Shown here: piece after piece, positions 52,206 to 61,204 of the stretch
How positions within the stretch are numbered: the first letter of the stretch is position 1
Layout: every line of letters starts with the position of its first letter
DNA from: an uncultured Flavobacteriaceae bacterium
GTDB lineage: Bacteria; Bacteroidota; Bacteroidia; Flavobacteriales; Flavobacteriaceae
Reading direction: 5' to 3'
NCBI GenBank assembly: GCA_943787365.1
Contig: CALSMD010000007.1
Span: forward strand, 124,001 to 188,000
Length of the DNA stretch: 64,000 nt
The notes under the pieces: model-generated
What the model was told of the DNA's origin: nothing
The model's database searches: none
The model's input: the letters and a program-made list of their open reading frames with translations, nothing else
Made by a program: the position numbers and the translations under genes

Positions 52206-54119
52206 TTACTCATCATTTGGATTCCCTTCCAAAATAAAGAACTCAGAACGTCTGTTCAATTGGTGTTCGTCTTCAGTACAATTTCCACCACAATCCACAT
52301 TAGGTGAAGTTTCTCCTTTGCCTGATCCTGTAATTCTGCTGGCATCAATTCCTTTAGAAATCACATACTGTGCGGTTGTTTTGGCACGTCGATCCGATAA
52401 GGATAAGTTATATGAAGCGGATCCACGCGAATCGGTATGCGATTCTGCACTGATTACAATCGACTCGTATTTGGTCATTAATTGTACGAGTTTATCCAAT
52501 TCAAAAGCCGCCTGAGCCGTAATGTTCGATTTGTCAAAATCAAAGTAAATAGGATTTAAAACGACTTTGTTTGCAAGGATAATTTCCTCAATAGGAGTCA
52601 AGAGAATTTCTACAGAAACTTCTTCTTCACTTGTTCCTTCAACGGTGGCCATACCACTCTCATAATCTACTTTAGAACCGGTAAGTAGAGTGTCCACATC
52701 ACATTCGATGATGTACTCTACAATGCCTTGTGCATTGGATACTTTAGTTCCAAAAACAGTCCCTTCAGAATCTTTGATATCTACTGAAGCACCTTCTAAG
52801 ACCAAGCCTGTTTCGCTGTCTTTTACAGTAACGGTCATCAATACATCACAGATTGGTTGTAATTTCTTAATCGCATAGATATCATCGCTTCCTTTTCCAC
52901 CTTCTCTGTTAGAAGATACAAACCCTTCTTCAGTTTCTTCATTCATACTAAATGCAAAATCGTCGGCATTTCCATTCACTGGGATTCCTATATTTCGAAC
53001 AGGACCTACTTTTCCATCGACTATCTTTGCAAAAAACACATCTAAACCTCCAAGTCCTAAATGACCATTTGAAGAAAAATATAACGTGTTACTTGAGCTG
53101 ATAAATGGAAACATTTCTTGTCCCTCCGTATTAAGTTTTTGCCCCATATTTGTAGCTTCCCCAACAGAGCCATCTGCGTTAATAGGGGCACTGTAAATAT
53201 CAAATTGACCATAACCTCCTGTTTTGTCCGAAGCAAAATACAAGGTGCTCCCATCGGCACTTACTGCTGGGTTTTTGACAGAATAACTATCTCCATTTAA
53301 AGACAAGGCTTCCGCTTCTGACCATTGACCTTCTTGCTTGACACTTTTGTAAAGGTTTAAAACACTGATTTTGTATTTAGTCAAAGAATCTCTTACAAAA
53401 ACTTTGTCGTAATAACTTTCGCGAGAAAAGTACATTGTATTTCCATCCGGAGAAAAGCTAACGGTTCCTTCGTGGTATTTTGTATTTATATTTTCCTTAA
53501 TAATCGCAGGCATTTGAAATCCGCCTTCACTATCTTCCGTTGCGGTATAGATATCTAAAAAAGGCTCGTCATTCCATCCGTATGTTTTACGATTGTTGTT
53601 TCTGGCAGAAGTAAAATATAGCTTCCCGTCTTTTAGGGTGCCTCCAAAATCAGAAACCTCCGAGTTGATCGGTAAATTTTGAACATTAAACTTTTTGCCT
53701 TTCTCTAAAATTTTAGGCAAATAATTAGGATTGGATTTAAATGCAGTGGCTCTGTGATCTGCCGGTCGCATGGATGCAAATTTTCCTAACTGGATGTTCG
53801 ATTCTTCATATTTTCCGTTTGCTTTTAGCATTTGAGAATAGTTATAAATCATCTCAGGGTTTGAAGTCGTTTCTAATGCTTTTGCATACCACTTTTCGGC
53901 TTCTACTGTTTTGAATACGTTGTAATAGCATTCGGCAAGTTGGCCATAAACATAAGCATCTGCGTCTCCTTTATTTGCTAATTTTAAGTAGTCTTCTGCA
54001 GCTTCTACAAATTGGAATTTATTAAAATGCTTGTCTGCTTTTTTTGTGGCATTACTTTGAGCAGTTAAGAAAAAGCTACTCGTAATGGTAATAATAAAAA
54101 TTGATATAATATTTTTCAT
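52206..54119 (-). CDS. PorE-like OmpA-family protein (TPR, PD40 propeller, regulatory domain, OmpA)
   Basis: A 637-residue envelope protein with a signal peptide (to about LTAQ, residue 20), TPR repeats (about 25-125), a WD40-like PD40 propeller (about 145-410; SFSPDGNTMYFS, AVSADGSTLYFAS), a carboxypeptidase-like regulatory domain (about 425-510) and a C-terminal OmpA peptidoglycan-binding domain (about 530-632; IYFDFDKSNI, HTDSRGS, NRRSEF). This order is that of PorE of the T9SS, which tethers the system to peptidoglycan; lipid attachment is not evident here. It is last in a three-gene cassette, 20 nt after the PorP/SprF-like gene. Confidence 0.9.
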   Translation of the reverse strand: MKNIISIFIITITSSFFLTAQSNATKKADKHFNKFQFVEAAEDYLKLANKGDADAYVYGQLAECYYNVFKTVEAEKWYAKALETTSNPEMIYNYSQMLKANGKYEESNIQLGKFASMRPADHRATAFKSNPNYLPKILEKGKKFNVQNLPINSEVSDFGGTLKDGKLYFTSARNNNRKTYGWNDEPFLDIYTATEDSEGGFQMPAIIKENINTKYHEGTVSFSPDGNTMYFSRESYYDKVFVRDSLTKYKISVLNLYKSVKQEGQWSEAEALSLNGDSYSVKNPAVSADGSTLYFASDKTGGYGQFDIYSAPINADGSVGEATNMGQKLNTEGQEMFPFISSSNTLYFSSNGHLGLGGLDVFFAKIVDGKVGPVRNIGIPVNGNADDFAFSMNEETEEGFVSSNREGGKGSDDIYAIKKLQPICDVLMTVTVKDSETGLVLEGASVDIKDSEGTVFGTKVSNAQGIVEYIIECDVDTLLTGSKVDYESGMATVEGTSEEEVSVEILLTPIEEIILANKVVLNPIYFDFDKSNITAQAAFELDKLVQLMTKYESIVISAESHTDSRGSASYNLSLSDRRAKTTAQYVISKGIDASRITGSGKGETSPNVDCGGNCTEDEHQLNRRSEFFILEGNPNDE

Positions 54120-54139
54120 AATGTAATTATTAACTTAGA

Positions 54140-55057
54140 TTAGAAATAACGTGGAGATCTTGAAACTTTAGTTGAAAAATTAAGGTCAAAATTAATAAAG
54201 ATTTCATGAGATGAGTTGGTAACAATATCCAAATCTGATTGAATCGCATCATAAGCATATCCAATTCTTAGAGTGTCCATTACCTGAAAATTAATCATAC
54301 CACTAAAGGAATCTTCTAATCGATATCCCACACCAACTTCTACAATATCATACATAAAAACATTTGCATTTATATCATAACTAATAGGTGCATCAAATGC
54401 ATATTTTATAAGAGTGTGTGGTTTTAGTTTAAAGTTTTCTGAAAGATCAAACACATATCCTGCTGCTGCAAAAGCATGCTCCGACTCAGAACCAATTTTA
54501 GTGCCGTTAGCATCTAAATGGACACCGTTCAGAATGTTTGGGATTGATACAGAAATATAGTATTTACTTGGCTTATAAAAATACACCCCAGCTCCAACGT
54601 TTGGAGTTGTTTCATTGATTGCATTTGCAAAAAATGGATCCCCTTGATCTACCAGTGTTATTTGATTTTCTGCAATCGCTATGTCATGAAAGGTAAACCC
54701 TCCCTTAACTCCAAATGCTAATTTGGTAACGGTTCCTACAGGAATCGTATAAGAGAAATCTACATAGGCATTGGTTTCCTTTACAGGGCCAATTTGATCG
54801 GATATTATTGACAGCCCTAAACCAACTTTTTTCCCAACAGGGGAGTGAATATTAAAAGTAAATGTTTCGGGACCTCCATCAAGTCCAACCCATTGGCTAC
54901 GGTACAACGCTCCAACGGCTAAGCCTTCTGTTGATCCTGTATAAGCAGGATTGATAATATTCATATTATACATATACTGCGTGTATTGTGGGTCCTGCTG
55001 AGCATTCACCTGAAGTGCACACAGTATTGTAAATAAAATTATTACTAAATTTTTCAT
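54140..55057 (-). CDS. PorP/SprF-family type IX secretion membrane protein
   Basis: A 305-residue outer-membrane barrel of the PorP/SprF family: signal peptide (to about VNAQ, residue 19), then the family hallmark QDPQYTQYMYNMNIINPAYTGS (shown in part: QDPQYTQYM and NPAYTGS), WVGLDGGPETF, and a C-terminus ending in a strand with Phe. SprF-like proteins are known to be needed for secretion or surface attachment of cargo with type B sorting domains and are often encoded beside it. Here the gene follows such a cargo gene by 21 nt. Confidence 0.95.
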   Translation of the reverse strand: MKNLVIILFTILCALQVNAQQDPQYTQYMYNMNIINPAYTGSTEGLAVGALYRSQWVGLDGGPETFTFNIHSPVGKKVGLGLSIISDQIGPVKETNAYVDFSYTIPVGTVTKLAFGVKGGFTFHDIAIAENQITLVDQGDPFFANAINETTPNVGAGVYFYKPSKYYISVSIPNILNGVHLDANGTKIGSESEHAFAAAGYVFDLSENFKLKPHTLIKYAFDAPISYDINANVFMYDIVEVGVGYRLEDSFSGMINFQVMDTLRIGYAYDAIQSDLDIVTNSSHEIFINFDLNFSTKVSRSPRYF

Positions 55058-55078
55058 TATTGATTGTTATTATATTGG

Positions 55079-58000
55079 TTAGTAATTTAGGTATATCCAG
55101 CTTGTTATTGGTGTTCTTCCAGAATTAAATTGAATCACATAGAAATAAGTTCCAACAGGCAATAAGTCGTTAGAATTTGAATTTCCAGAACTCGCATCCT
55201 GTCCACACCATTGGCTTGTATAATCATTCAATTCAAATACCTTGACTCCATATCTGTTATAGATTTCAGCTTTGACAATATCATCAGATGCTTCTAAATG
55301 ATCTAAAACAAGACAGTCATTCATCCCATCGCCATTTGGTGACAGTCCTTGAGGAATATCCACACAGTCAGCGTTCATAAAGCTAGCAACTTCAATTAAT
55401 GTTGATGCTTCACACATTGTCTCAAGATCTATAACTACAGCTTCCACAAATCCGAGCGGCAGTCCTGCAGTATGTGTATAGGTGTAATCTGACCCTGATT
55501 GAACTTCTGTTCCATCAACATACCAAACATATTCGAGATCGCTTCCTAAAAGATCTGTATTCAAAACATTCACAGAAAGCTCTTTATCTTCATTCATACA
55601 TTTTCTGAAAACGGTATTATTTTCGAGTTGTGGTATAACTCCGTTGACCACTTCAATCAATGTTGATGCTTCACATGTCGTCTCAAGATCGACAACCACA
55701 ACTTCCACAAATCCAAGAGGCAGTCCTGGAGTATGTATGAAGGTGGATTCTGCACCTGATTGAACTTCTGTTCCATCAACATACCAAACATATTCGAGAT
55801 CACTTCCTAAAAGATCTGCATTTAGAACGTTTACAGAAAGCTCTGTTTCCCCATTAATACATTTTGTGAAAACAGTATCATTTTCAAGTTGAGGAGTAAC
55901 GCCATTAACCAATGTAATTATGGTATCACCATAACAATTTCTTTCATCAATTACAGTGACAAAGTACTCGCCAATTTGATCTGATCCTGCTGGGACTATA
56001 TAAGTATTATCAGGACCGACTTGAACGTCATTGCCATCGTATGTCCAATAATAGGTCAGTGTTTCTGGAACATCTGAATTTGTAACAGTGACTTCCAAAA
56101 CACTGTCTTGATCTGAACAACTATAAACGATGCTTTCAGTCGGAATTGGTTCTGGTGTTGGGTAGATCCCTACATCCACTGTATCTGTTATAGTAGCTGT
56201 TCCACCAATACAAAGGCTGTATGTAATTGCTGCGGTATATGTGGTTGTTTCAGTAGGGGATACTGTTACGGTTTCACCAGTTCCTATTGAGGTTGTTCCA
56301 TCAAACCATTCAATTGTGAAATCAGGGTCTCCTAATGAGGGAGTAAATCTCCAAAATTCATCTGTCGCATCCCAAACACTTGTGTTTCTGTCTGGAGGTG
56401 TAAACGCAACTGTTCCAGGAATGTTCTGAACTCCTACAACAGCATTACCACCATTCCAAGAGCTACAGGTTGGTTTGTTATAAATATTGACATCAATTGC
56501 GTTAGACGATTCATAAAGAATAATTTGTGTACTTGACTTGAGATCATTACAAGAACTTCCAAAATGACAAACTTCAGAATAGTTGACCACAAATTGTCTT
56601 GAAGGTGTAGCACCCAATACAACATAATTGATATCTCCACAAACGGAAGGATCGATATCATGACCAACTCCAAATATGTTTGCTTCTGACAAGGTTGAAT
56701 TAGAAGAGTTAGGTAAGGTGTCACCTGAACCTAAACTATATCCATTACCACTACCTGCATTCTCTAATTCAAAAGAGAGTACACCGTTTGAACCTATTAA
56801 AATTTGACTGTAAGTGTCTCCAAAGAAACAGAATTCAAATCCTAAGTCAATAACGTCTGACCATGTATCGTCTATATCTAAACTTGTTGGGGTCCCTCCA
56901 GTAATACCAGGCGTCGGACAGCCCTCTTGTGAGTTAATTTCATAAGATGTTGTGTCTTGCCCTAAAAGATGGTAGGTAGCGGTTAAATTAGTGCTAGTCC
57001 CTTCACAAAATGCAGTGTCTTCTCCAGCATATATAATTGAACAATCGTTTGGTGGTGGTGGACATAAAAAAGTCAATGCACCACTACTCACTACACAAGA
57101 GTCATCATCGCCGTTTACAGTTTCAATTGTAACGTTGACGCCCGCTGTGTAAGGACCAAAAGTAACTACACCAGTGCTCGTCACGGTCTGTTCTGCACTT
57201 GCTAAGTTGTCAGAAATAATTACCGAGCTTGCACTTCCTAAATCAGAAACATCAACTTCAATATAGAAATCTTGACTCACTTCACAGTCTCCTAAGATAT
57301 TAAAATCAACAGTTTGTGTGATACAGCTTTTGCAGCTGACATCAAAATCCCATGGGGTGTAGAAAGTACTTCCATCACAACTGCTAAAAGTATCGGAATC
57401 CACTTCTATATACATTGATGTTGAAGTTGATTCAACTACCAGACCGGTAAAATCATTTGTGTTATTCGTATTGTTGTTAAACAACACTGTTCCGGTGTTA
57501 TCAAGACCATCATATATAGTAAGATTATCAAAGCCGCCTTCAATGGTACCCGCATTAAATGTTACTGACAACGGAAAGCCTGTTGTTGAGGTAAATACCC
57601 AAAACATGGTGTCACTATTTGTGTAACAATAATTTATGTTTACAGGAGCTCCCGATGCACAGTCCACGGTAAAGTTGGTTTGTTGCATCGTCGTAAAAGT
57701 TACCGGTCCAGACCATGTAGAATAGCCATCCGCAGTTCCACAATCGGCACGCACATACACATCATAGGTTGTTTCAAAATCCAATCCTGTGAATTGTGTA
57801 GAAGTTACGGTTGCAGCAGTTCCACTACCCGTTGGAGCAGGATCACCTGTTGGAACAATTACATATTCCCACGTACTATTTCCTGTTCCCGCAGTCCAAT
57901 CAAAATCAGCTGTACTGCCAGAAACATTCGAAATTGTCAGTGCTGTGGGAGGATAACAACTTGGTGGTGGTGCACAAGAGACTAAAATTTCATATCCAGG

Positions 58001-61000
58001 ATCATTAACAGAACCATCACTGTCAAATACAAAGGTTAAGGCTCCAGTGGCATCTGTTGACGAAATTGGATCTGGAATAGTATCTCCAGAAAAGCTACCT
58101 AGTACTGTTGAGGTGACGTCTGTTCCATTATAGACCGTTAAGAAATCGTAACCGCTTTCAGTCTCAAAACTTAGGAAGGTAAAAGTCACAAGATCTCCTG
58201 TATTTTCAGGAAATATAGTAACTGTTGTGGATTCATTATTCGCATAATTTCCAGTTGCACCTCCAGAATCAAAAAGTATATCGCCACAACTTGGAGCTGT
58301 GAGGAATACTAGAGGACCTACCCAATCACTTAAGGACGTACCACAATCGGCTTGTACATAGAAATGATAGGCTGTATTCGAGTCTAATCCACTTAAGTTA
58401 TAAGTTGTAGTCGTAGTTGTATCCGTAGTGCCCGTTCCTTGAGTAAATCCAGTAGGACCATATTCAATATTCCACGAGGTTTCAGTAGCGCCTGCCGTCC
58501 AGTTAATAGTTGCGGTTGAAGTGGTTATGGCGTCTGCTGTCGCTGCCCCAGGTTGTGTACAAGTCGGAGCAGTAATACAAATATTATCAATCATAGATTG
58601 ATCTCCTGGAGCTGCAAAAGCTGCGTTATATTTTCCACTGTGTTCTAGCCTTAAATCAAAACTTGTTCCTGCAAAGGCACTTAAATCGTAATATTGATTT
58701 ACAAAAGGATCTGAACTTGCAGTTGTGGGTCTTAAAGTAGCTCCTATTTGTGTACCATCCACCGTCACTCTAAAGTTAGAGTAGGTAGCACCATAACTAT
58801 ACGTTTGTTTTAGGTCAAAGGTCAAAACAACAACCGTTTCTGCTGTTGCATCTACCGTCATACTCACTGCCGATTGGTGTGTAACATTATCAACCCATGC
58901 TTGTGTTTCTGTAGTTGATGTAGAACCACCAGTCCAACCATCTGAACTATCGCCACCAGTTAGAAGAATTCCAAAATCTGAGGAAAAAGCTCCAGCTCCA
59001 GCATCTAAGCTAGCATCTGAATGAATATCTGACGACAAGGCTGCATTGGCACCCAAGACTCCTGCTTCAAAATCAAAACATCCAGGCATCGTAAAAGGTA
59101 CTGGAAGTGTTGTAAAAGTTAAGGGCCCCACCCAAGCACTGGTATCTCCAGCGCCACAATCGGCTTGAATATAAAAATCATAAGTTGCGTTGCTATCTAA
59201 CCCAGTTAAAGTAAAAGGATTTGTATTTGCTACAATACTCGTTCCTGCACCTTGTGCAAAATCAGCTGGACCATACTCGACATTCCATAAGACTTCAGAG
59301 TTATAAGCAGTCCAACCTAATTCAACTGAAGTAGTGGTTATGTTTGTGGCGGTCAGATCACTCACTTGAATACATGTAGGGGGTGGAGAACAAGAGATTA
59401 AAATCTCGTACCCAGGGTCATTTACAGAACCATCACTATCAAACACAAAGGTCAGAGCACCTGTTGGATGTGAAGACGTGATAGGATCTGGAATAGTATC
59501 TCCAGAAAACCTTCCTAGTTCTGTTGAGCTAACGTCAGGTCCATCATAGACCGTAAAGAAATCGTAGTTATTTTCAGTTTCAAAACTAATGAACGTAAAT
59601 GTTACAAGATCACCTGGAGTATCTGCATAAACAGTGGTCGTTATTAAGTCATTATTTCCATAATTTCCAGTAGCCCCTCCAGAATCAAATATAGTGTCCC
59701 CACAAAGATAGGAGGTTGTGAAGTTTACAGGGCCTCTCCATGGACTGGAGTCTGTGCCACTACAAATAGCTCTTACAAATATTTCATAATCTGTTGAAGA
59801 ATCTAAACCAGTAATTGTATAAGGATTTGTTGTTATTGGAGTTCCGGCTGTTGTAGGTTCCCCAGTACCTTGAGGTTGTATGACATACTCCCATGCAGTT
59901 TCTCCATTGTTTGCAGTCCATGAAATTTCAGCTGAACTTCCTGTGACTGTTGATACCACCAAGTCACTGACTTGAAGACAAGAAGGCGCTGGTGCACACG
60001 AGACTAAAATCTCGTATCCGGGGTCATTTACAGAACCATCGCTGTCAAACACAAAGGTCAGAGCACCTGTTGGATGAGAAGACGTGATAGGATCTGGAAT
60101 AGTATCTCCAGAAAAGCTTCCAAGTTCTATTGAGCTAACATCTGGTCCATCATAGACCGTAAAGAAATCGTAGTTATTTTCAGTTTCAAAACTAATGAAT
60201 GTAAATGTGACAAGTTCACCAGTATTATCAGGAAAAACGGTAACGGTTGTCAAGTCATTATTTCCATAATTTCCAGTAGGACCTCCAGAATCAAAAAGGG
60301 TGTCTCCACAACCAGGATTTGTAGTAAATCCAAAAGGACCTACCCAACTACTGCTGGAGCTTCCGCAATTTGCTTGTACATAGATATGGTAGTTTGTATT
60401 AGAACTTAACCCTGTGAGGTTAAAAGTTGTCGTTGTTGCAGTATCTGATGTACCAGTACCTTGTGTAAATCCTTCAGCACCATATTCAATATTCCAGGCG
60501 GATTCAGTAGCGCCTGCAGTCCAGCTGAAGTCAGCTGAGGTGGATGTTGAATTAGTCATGGCGAAATCTGTAGGAGGCAAACAGGATGGAGGACTTGTTA
60601 CCACAATTTCAAATGAGGCTTCGAGCTCGACTTCAGGAGTTTCCCATGAACCATTACTGTCATTGGTGTTTGTATCACTCGGTGAAATTCCACCATTATT
60701 TCCCAAAATCACCCCGTATGAAGTAACTGAAATTAGGGTGCCATCCCAGCCGTCTGAGTAGCTGTCGTAACAGTTGACAAAGTATGTTCCAGGTGGCAAA
60801 TCTATATCTTCGTTTATTAAACCAGAACCATTACCATAAGATCCATCTCCTTGACCCCAAATTTGTGAGCCTCCGCCATCAACTTCGGTGGTTATACTTA
60901 CCCATTTTTCAGTTGGATAACTACCGCCAGATGTTGTTATATTTATTATTGATTGTGCATCCATTTGAAAATTGAACGCAAAAAATGCGAAAAATATTAA

Positions 61001-61015
61001 AATAATTTTTTTCAT
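55079..61015 (-). CDS. Large T9SS-secreted protein with CUB-like and fibronectin III domains and a type B sorting domain
   Basis: A 1978-residue secreted protein. After a signal peptide (about 1-20) come a pre-domain, then fibronectin-III domains (about 144-233, 346-436, 549-638, 819-908 and 1018-1110) alternating with three closely similar CUB-like domains (about 234-343, 437-546 and 909-1014; each starts CGD and has DSGG and YDFFTVYDG or YDFLTVYNG). A MAM/jelly-roll-like domain fills about 642-815, a fourth, diverged CUB-like domain about 1115-1235, and a nidogen-like region about 1325-1565. Ig-like repeats follow, two of them near-identical. The C-terminus (SPNGDGMND, IYNRYGVKV, LPVGTYFYVI) is a gliding-motility-type, type B sorting domain. 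It is probably an adhesin; the ligand is unknown. Confidence 0.92.
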   Translation of the reverse strand: MKKIILIFFAFFAFNFQMDAQSIINITTSGGSYPTEKWVSITTEVDGGGSQIWGQGDGSYGNGSGLINEDIDLPPGTYFVNCYDSYSDGWDGTLISVTSYGVILGNNGGISPSDTNTNDSNGSWETPEVELEASFEIVVTSPPSCLPPTDFAMTNSTSTSADFSWTAGATESAWNIEYGAEGFTQGTGTSDTATTTTFNLTGLSSNTNYHIYVQANCGSSSSSWVGPFGFTTNPGCGDTLFDSGGPTGNYGNNDLTTVTVFPDNTGELVTFTFISFETENNYDFFTVYDGPDVSSIELGSFSGDTIPDPITSSHPTGALTFVFDSDGSVNDPGYEILVSCAPAPSCLQVSDLVVSTVTGSSAEISWTANNGETAWEYVIQPQGTGEPTTAGTPITTNPYTITGLDSSTDYEIFVRAICSGTDSSPWRGPVNFTTSYLCGDTIFDSGGATGNYGNNDLITTTVYADTPGDLVTFTFISFETENNYDFFTVYDGPDVSSTELGRFSGDTIPDPITSSHPTGALTFVFDSDGSVNDPGYEILISCSPPPTCIQVSDLTATNITTTSVELGWTAYNSEVLWNVEYGPADFAQGAGTSIVANTNPFTLTGLDSNATYDFYIQADCGAGDTSAWVGPLTFTTLPVPFTMPGCFDFEAGVLGANAALSSDIHSDASLDAGAGAFSSDFGILLTGGDSSDGWTGGSTSTTETQAWVDNVTHQSAVSMTVDATAETVVVLTFDLKQTYSYGATYSNFRVTVDGTQIGATLRPTTASSDPFVNQYYDLSAFAGTSFDLRLEHSGKYNAAFAAPGDQSMIDNICITAPTCTQPGAATADAITTSTATINWTAGATETSWNIEYGPTGFTQGTGTTDTTTTTTYNLSGLDSNTAYHFYVQADCGTSLSDWVGPLVFLTAPSCGDILFDSGGATGNYANNESTTVTIFPENTGDLVTFTFLSFETESGYDFLTVYNGTDVTSTVLGSFSGDTIPDPISSTDATGALTFVFDSDGSVNDPGYEILVSCAPPPSCYPPTALTISNVSGSTADFDWTAGTGNSTWEYVIVPTGDPAPTGSGTAATVTSTQFTGLDFETTYDVYVRADCGTADGYSTWSGPVTFTTMQQTNFTVDCASGAPVNINYCYTNSDTMFWVFTSTTGFPLSVTFNAGTIEGGFDNLTIYDGLDNTGTVLFNNNTNNTNDFTGLVVESTSTSMYIEVDSDTFSSCDGSTFYTPWDFDVSCKSCITQTVDFNILGDCEVSQDFYIEVDVSDLGSASSVIISDNLASAEQTVTSTGVVTFGPYTAGVNVTIETVNGDDDSCVVSSGALTFLCPPPPNDCSIIYAGEDTAFCEGTSTNLTATYHLLGQDTTSYEINSQEGCPTPGITGGTPTSLDIDDTWSDVIDLGFEFCFFGDTYSQILIGSNGVLSFELENAGSGNGYSLGSGDTLPNSSNSTLSEANIFGVGHDIDPSVCGDINYVVLGATPSRQFVVNYSEVCHFGSSCNDLKSSTQIILYESSNAIDVNIYNKPTCSSWNGGNAVVGVQNIPGTVAFTPPDRNTSVWDATDEFWRFTPSLGDPDFTIEWFDGTTSIGTGETVTVSPTETTTYTAAITYSLCIGGTATITDTVDVGIYPTPEPIPTESIVYSCSDQDSVLEVTVTNSDVPETLTYYWTYDGNDVQVGPDNTYIVPAGSDQIGEYFVTVIDERNCYGDTIITLVNGVTPQLENDTVFTKCINGETELSVNVLNADLLGSDLEYVWYVDGTEVQSGAESTFIHTPGLPLGFVEVVVVDLETTCEASTLIEVVNGVIPQLENNTVFRKCMNEDKELSVNVLNTDLLGSDLEYVWYVDGTEVQSGSDYTYTHTAGLPLGFVEAVVIDLETMCEASTLIEVASFMNADCVDIPQGLSPNGDGMNDCLVLDHLEASDDIVKAEIYNRYGVKVFELNDYTSQWCGQDASSGNSNSNDLLPVGTYFYVIQFNSGRTPITSWIYLNY
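55390..55911 (-). repeat. 261-bp tandem repeat (two copies) encoding Ig-like repeats
   Basis: Two consecutive 87-residue units begin at VNGVTPQLEN and VNGVIPQLEN. Matching landmarks lie exactly 261 bp apart (CCATTAAC at 55902 and CCGTTGAC at 55641). Long stretches such as LLGSDLEYVWYVDGTEVQSG are identical in protein sequence, which points to recent duplication or homogenisation. Confidence 0.85.
57970..60312 (-). repeat. Dispersed fibronectin III/CUB repeat module
   Basis: Three copies of an approximately 200-residue module (fibronectin III followed by a CUB-like domain) occur in the adhesin gene. The CUB part runs at about 59980-60312, 59380-59704 and 57970-58290. The first two are very close at DNA level (for example GATCTGGAATAGTATCTCC recurs in all three), the third is more diverged and separated by the jelly-roll-like domain. 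Confidence 0.75.
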
Positions 61016-61083
61016 AATATTATATTGGTTAGAGAGTGAAGTTAGTTGTTTTTTTTAAGTAAAAATTAACAGAATATTAATAA

Positions 61084-61112
61084 ATCGATTAAGCGCAAAT
61101 TATATCGATTAA
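61084..61112. repeat. Two ATCGATTAA direct repeats, 20-bp period
   Basis: ATCGATTAA occurs at 61084-61092 and 61104-61112 in the AT-rich 189-bp gap between the divergent adhesin and hflX genes. The centres are 20 bp apart, about two helical turns, a spacing compatible with a dimeric regulator. A regulatory role is inferred only. Confidence 0.4.
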
Positions 61113-61163
61113 ATACATTTAATTTAAATATTTAAACTCTAAAATAGTTAAATTCTAAATGCT

Positions 61164-61190
61164 TTGTCTAGCTATAAATTTTTACCTTTG
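61164..61190 (+). promoter_or_regulatory. Promoter TTG-N16-TACCTTTG for hflX
   Basis: TTG at 61164-61166, a 16-bp spacer and TACCTTTG at 61183-61190 match the Bacteroidota -33/-7 pattern. The leader to the ATG at 61205 is about 10 nt. Confidence 0.6.
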
Positions 61191-61204
61191 AACAATACAT
61201 TTAT

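Noticed and set aside
57680-58008. Plus-strand reading frames opposite the adhesin gene
   Set aside because: Cys/Ser/Ile-rich shadows of the Thr/Ser-rich adhesin coding strand, without start context.
55390-60312. Possible CRISPR-like repeat array in the adhesin gene
   Set aside because: The repeats are hundreds of bases long, in frame and encode protein domains; there are no short spaced repeats and no cas genes.
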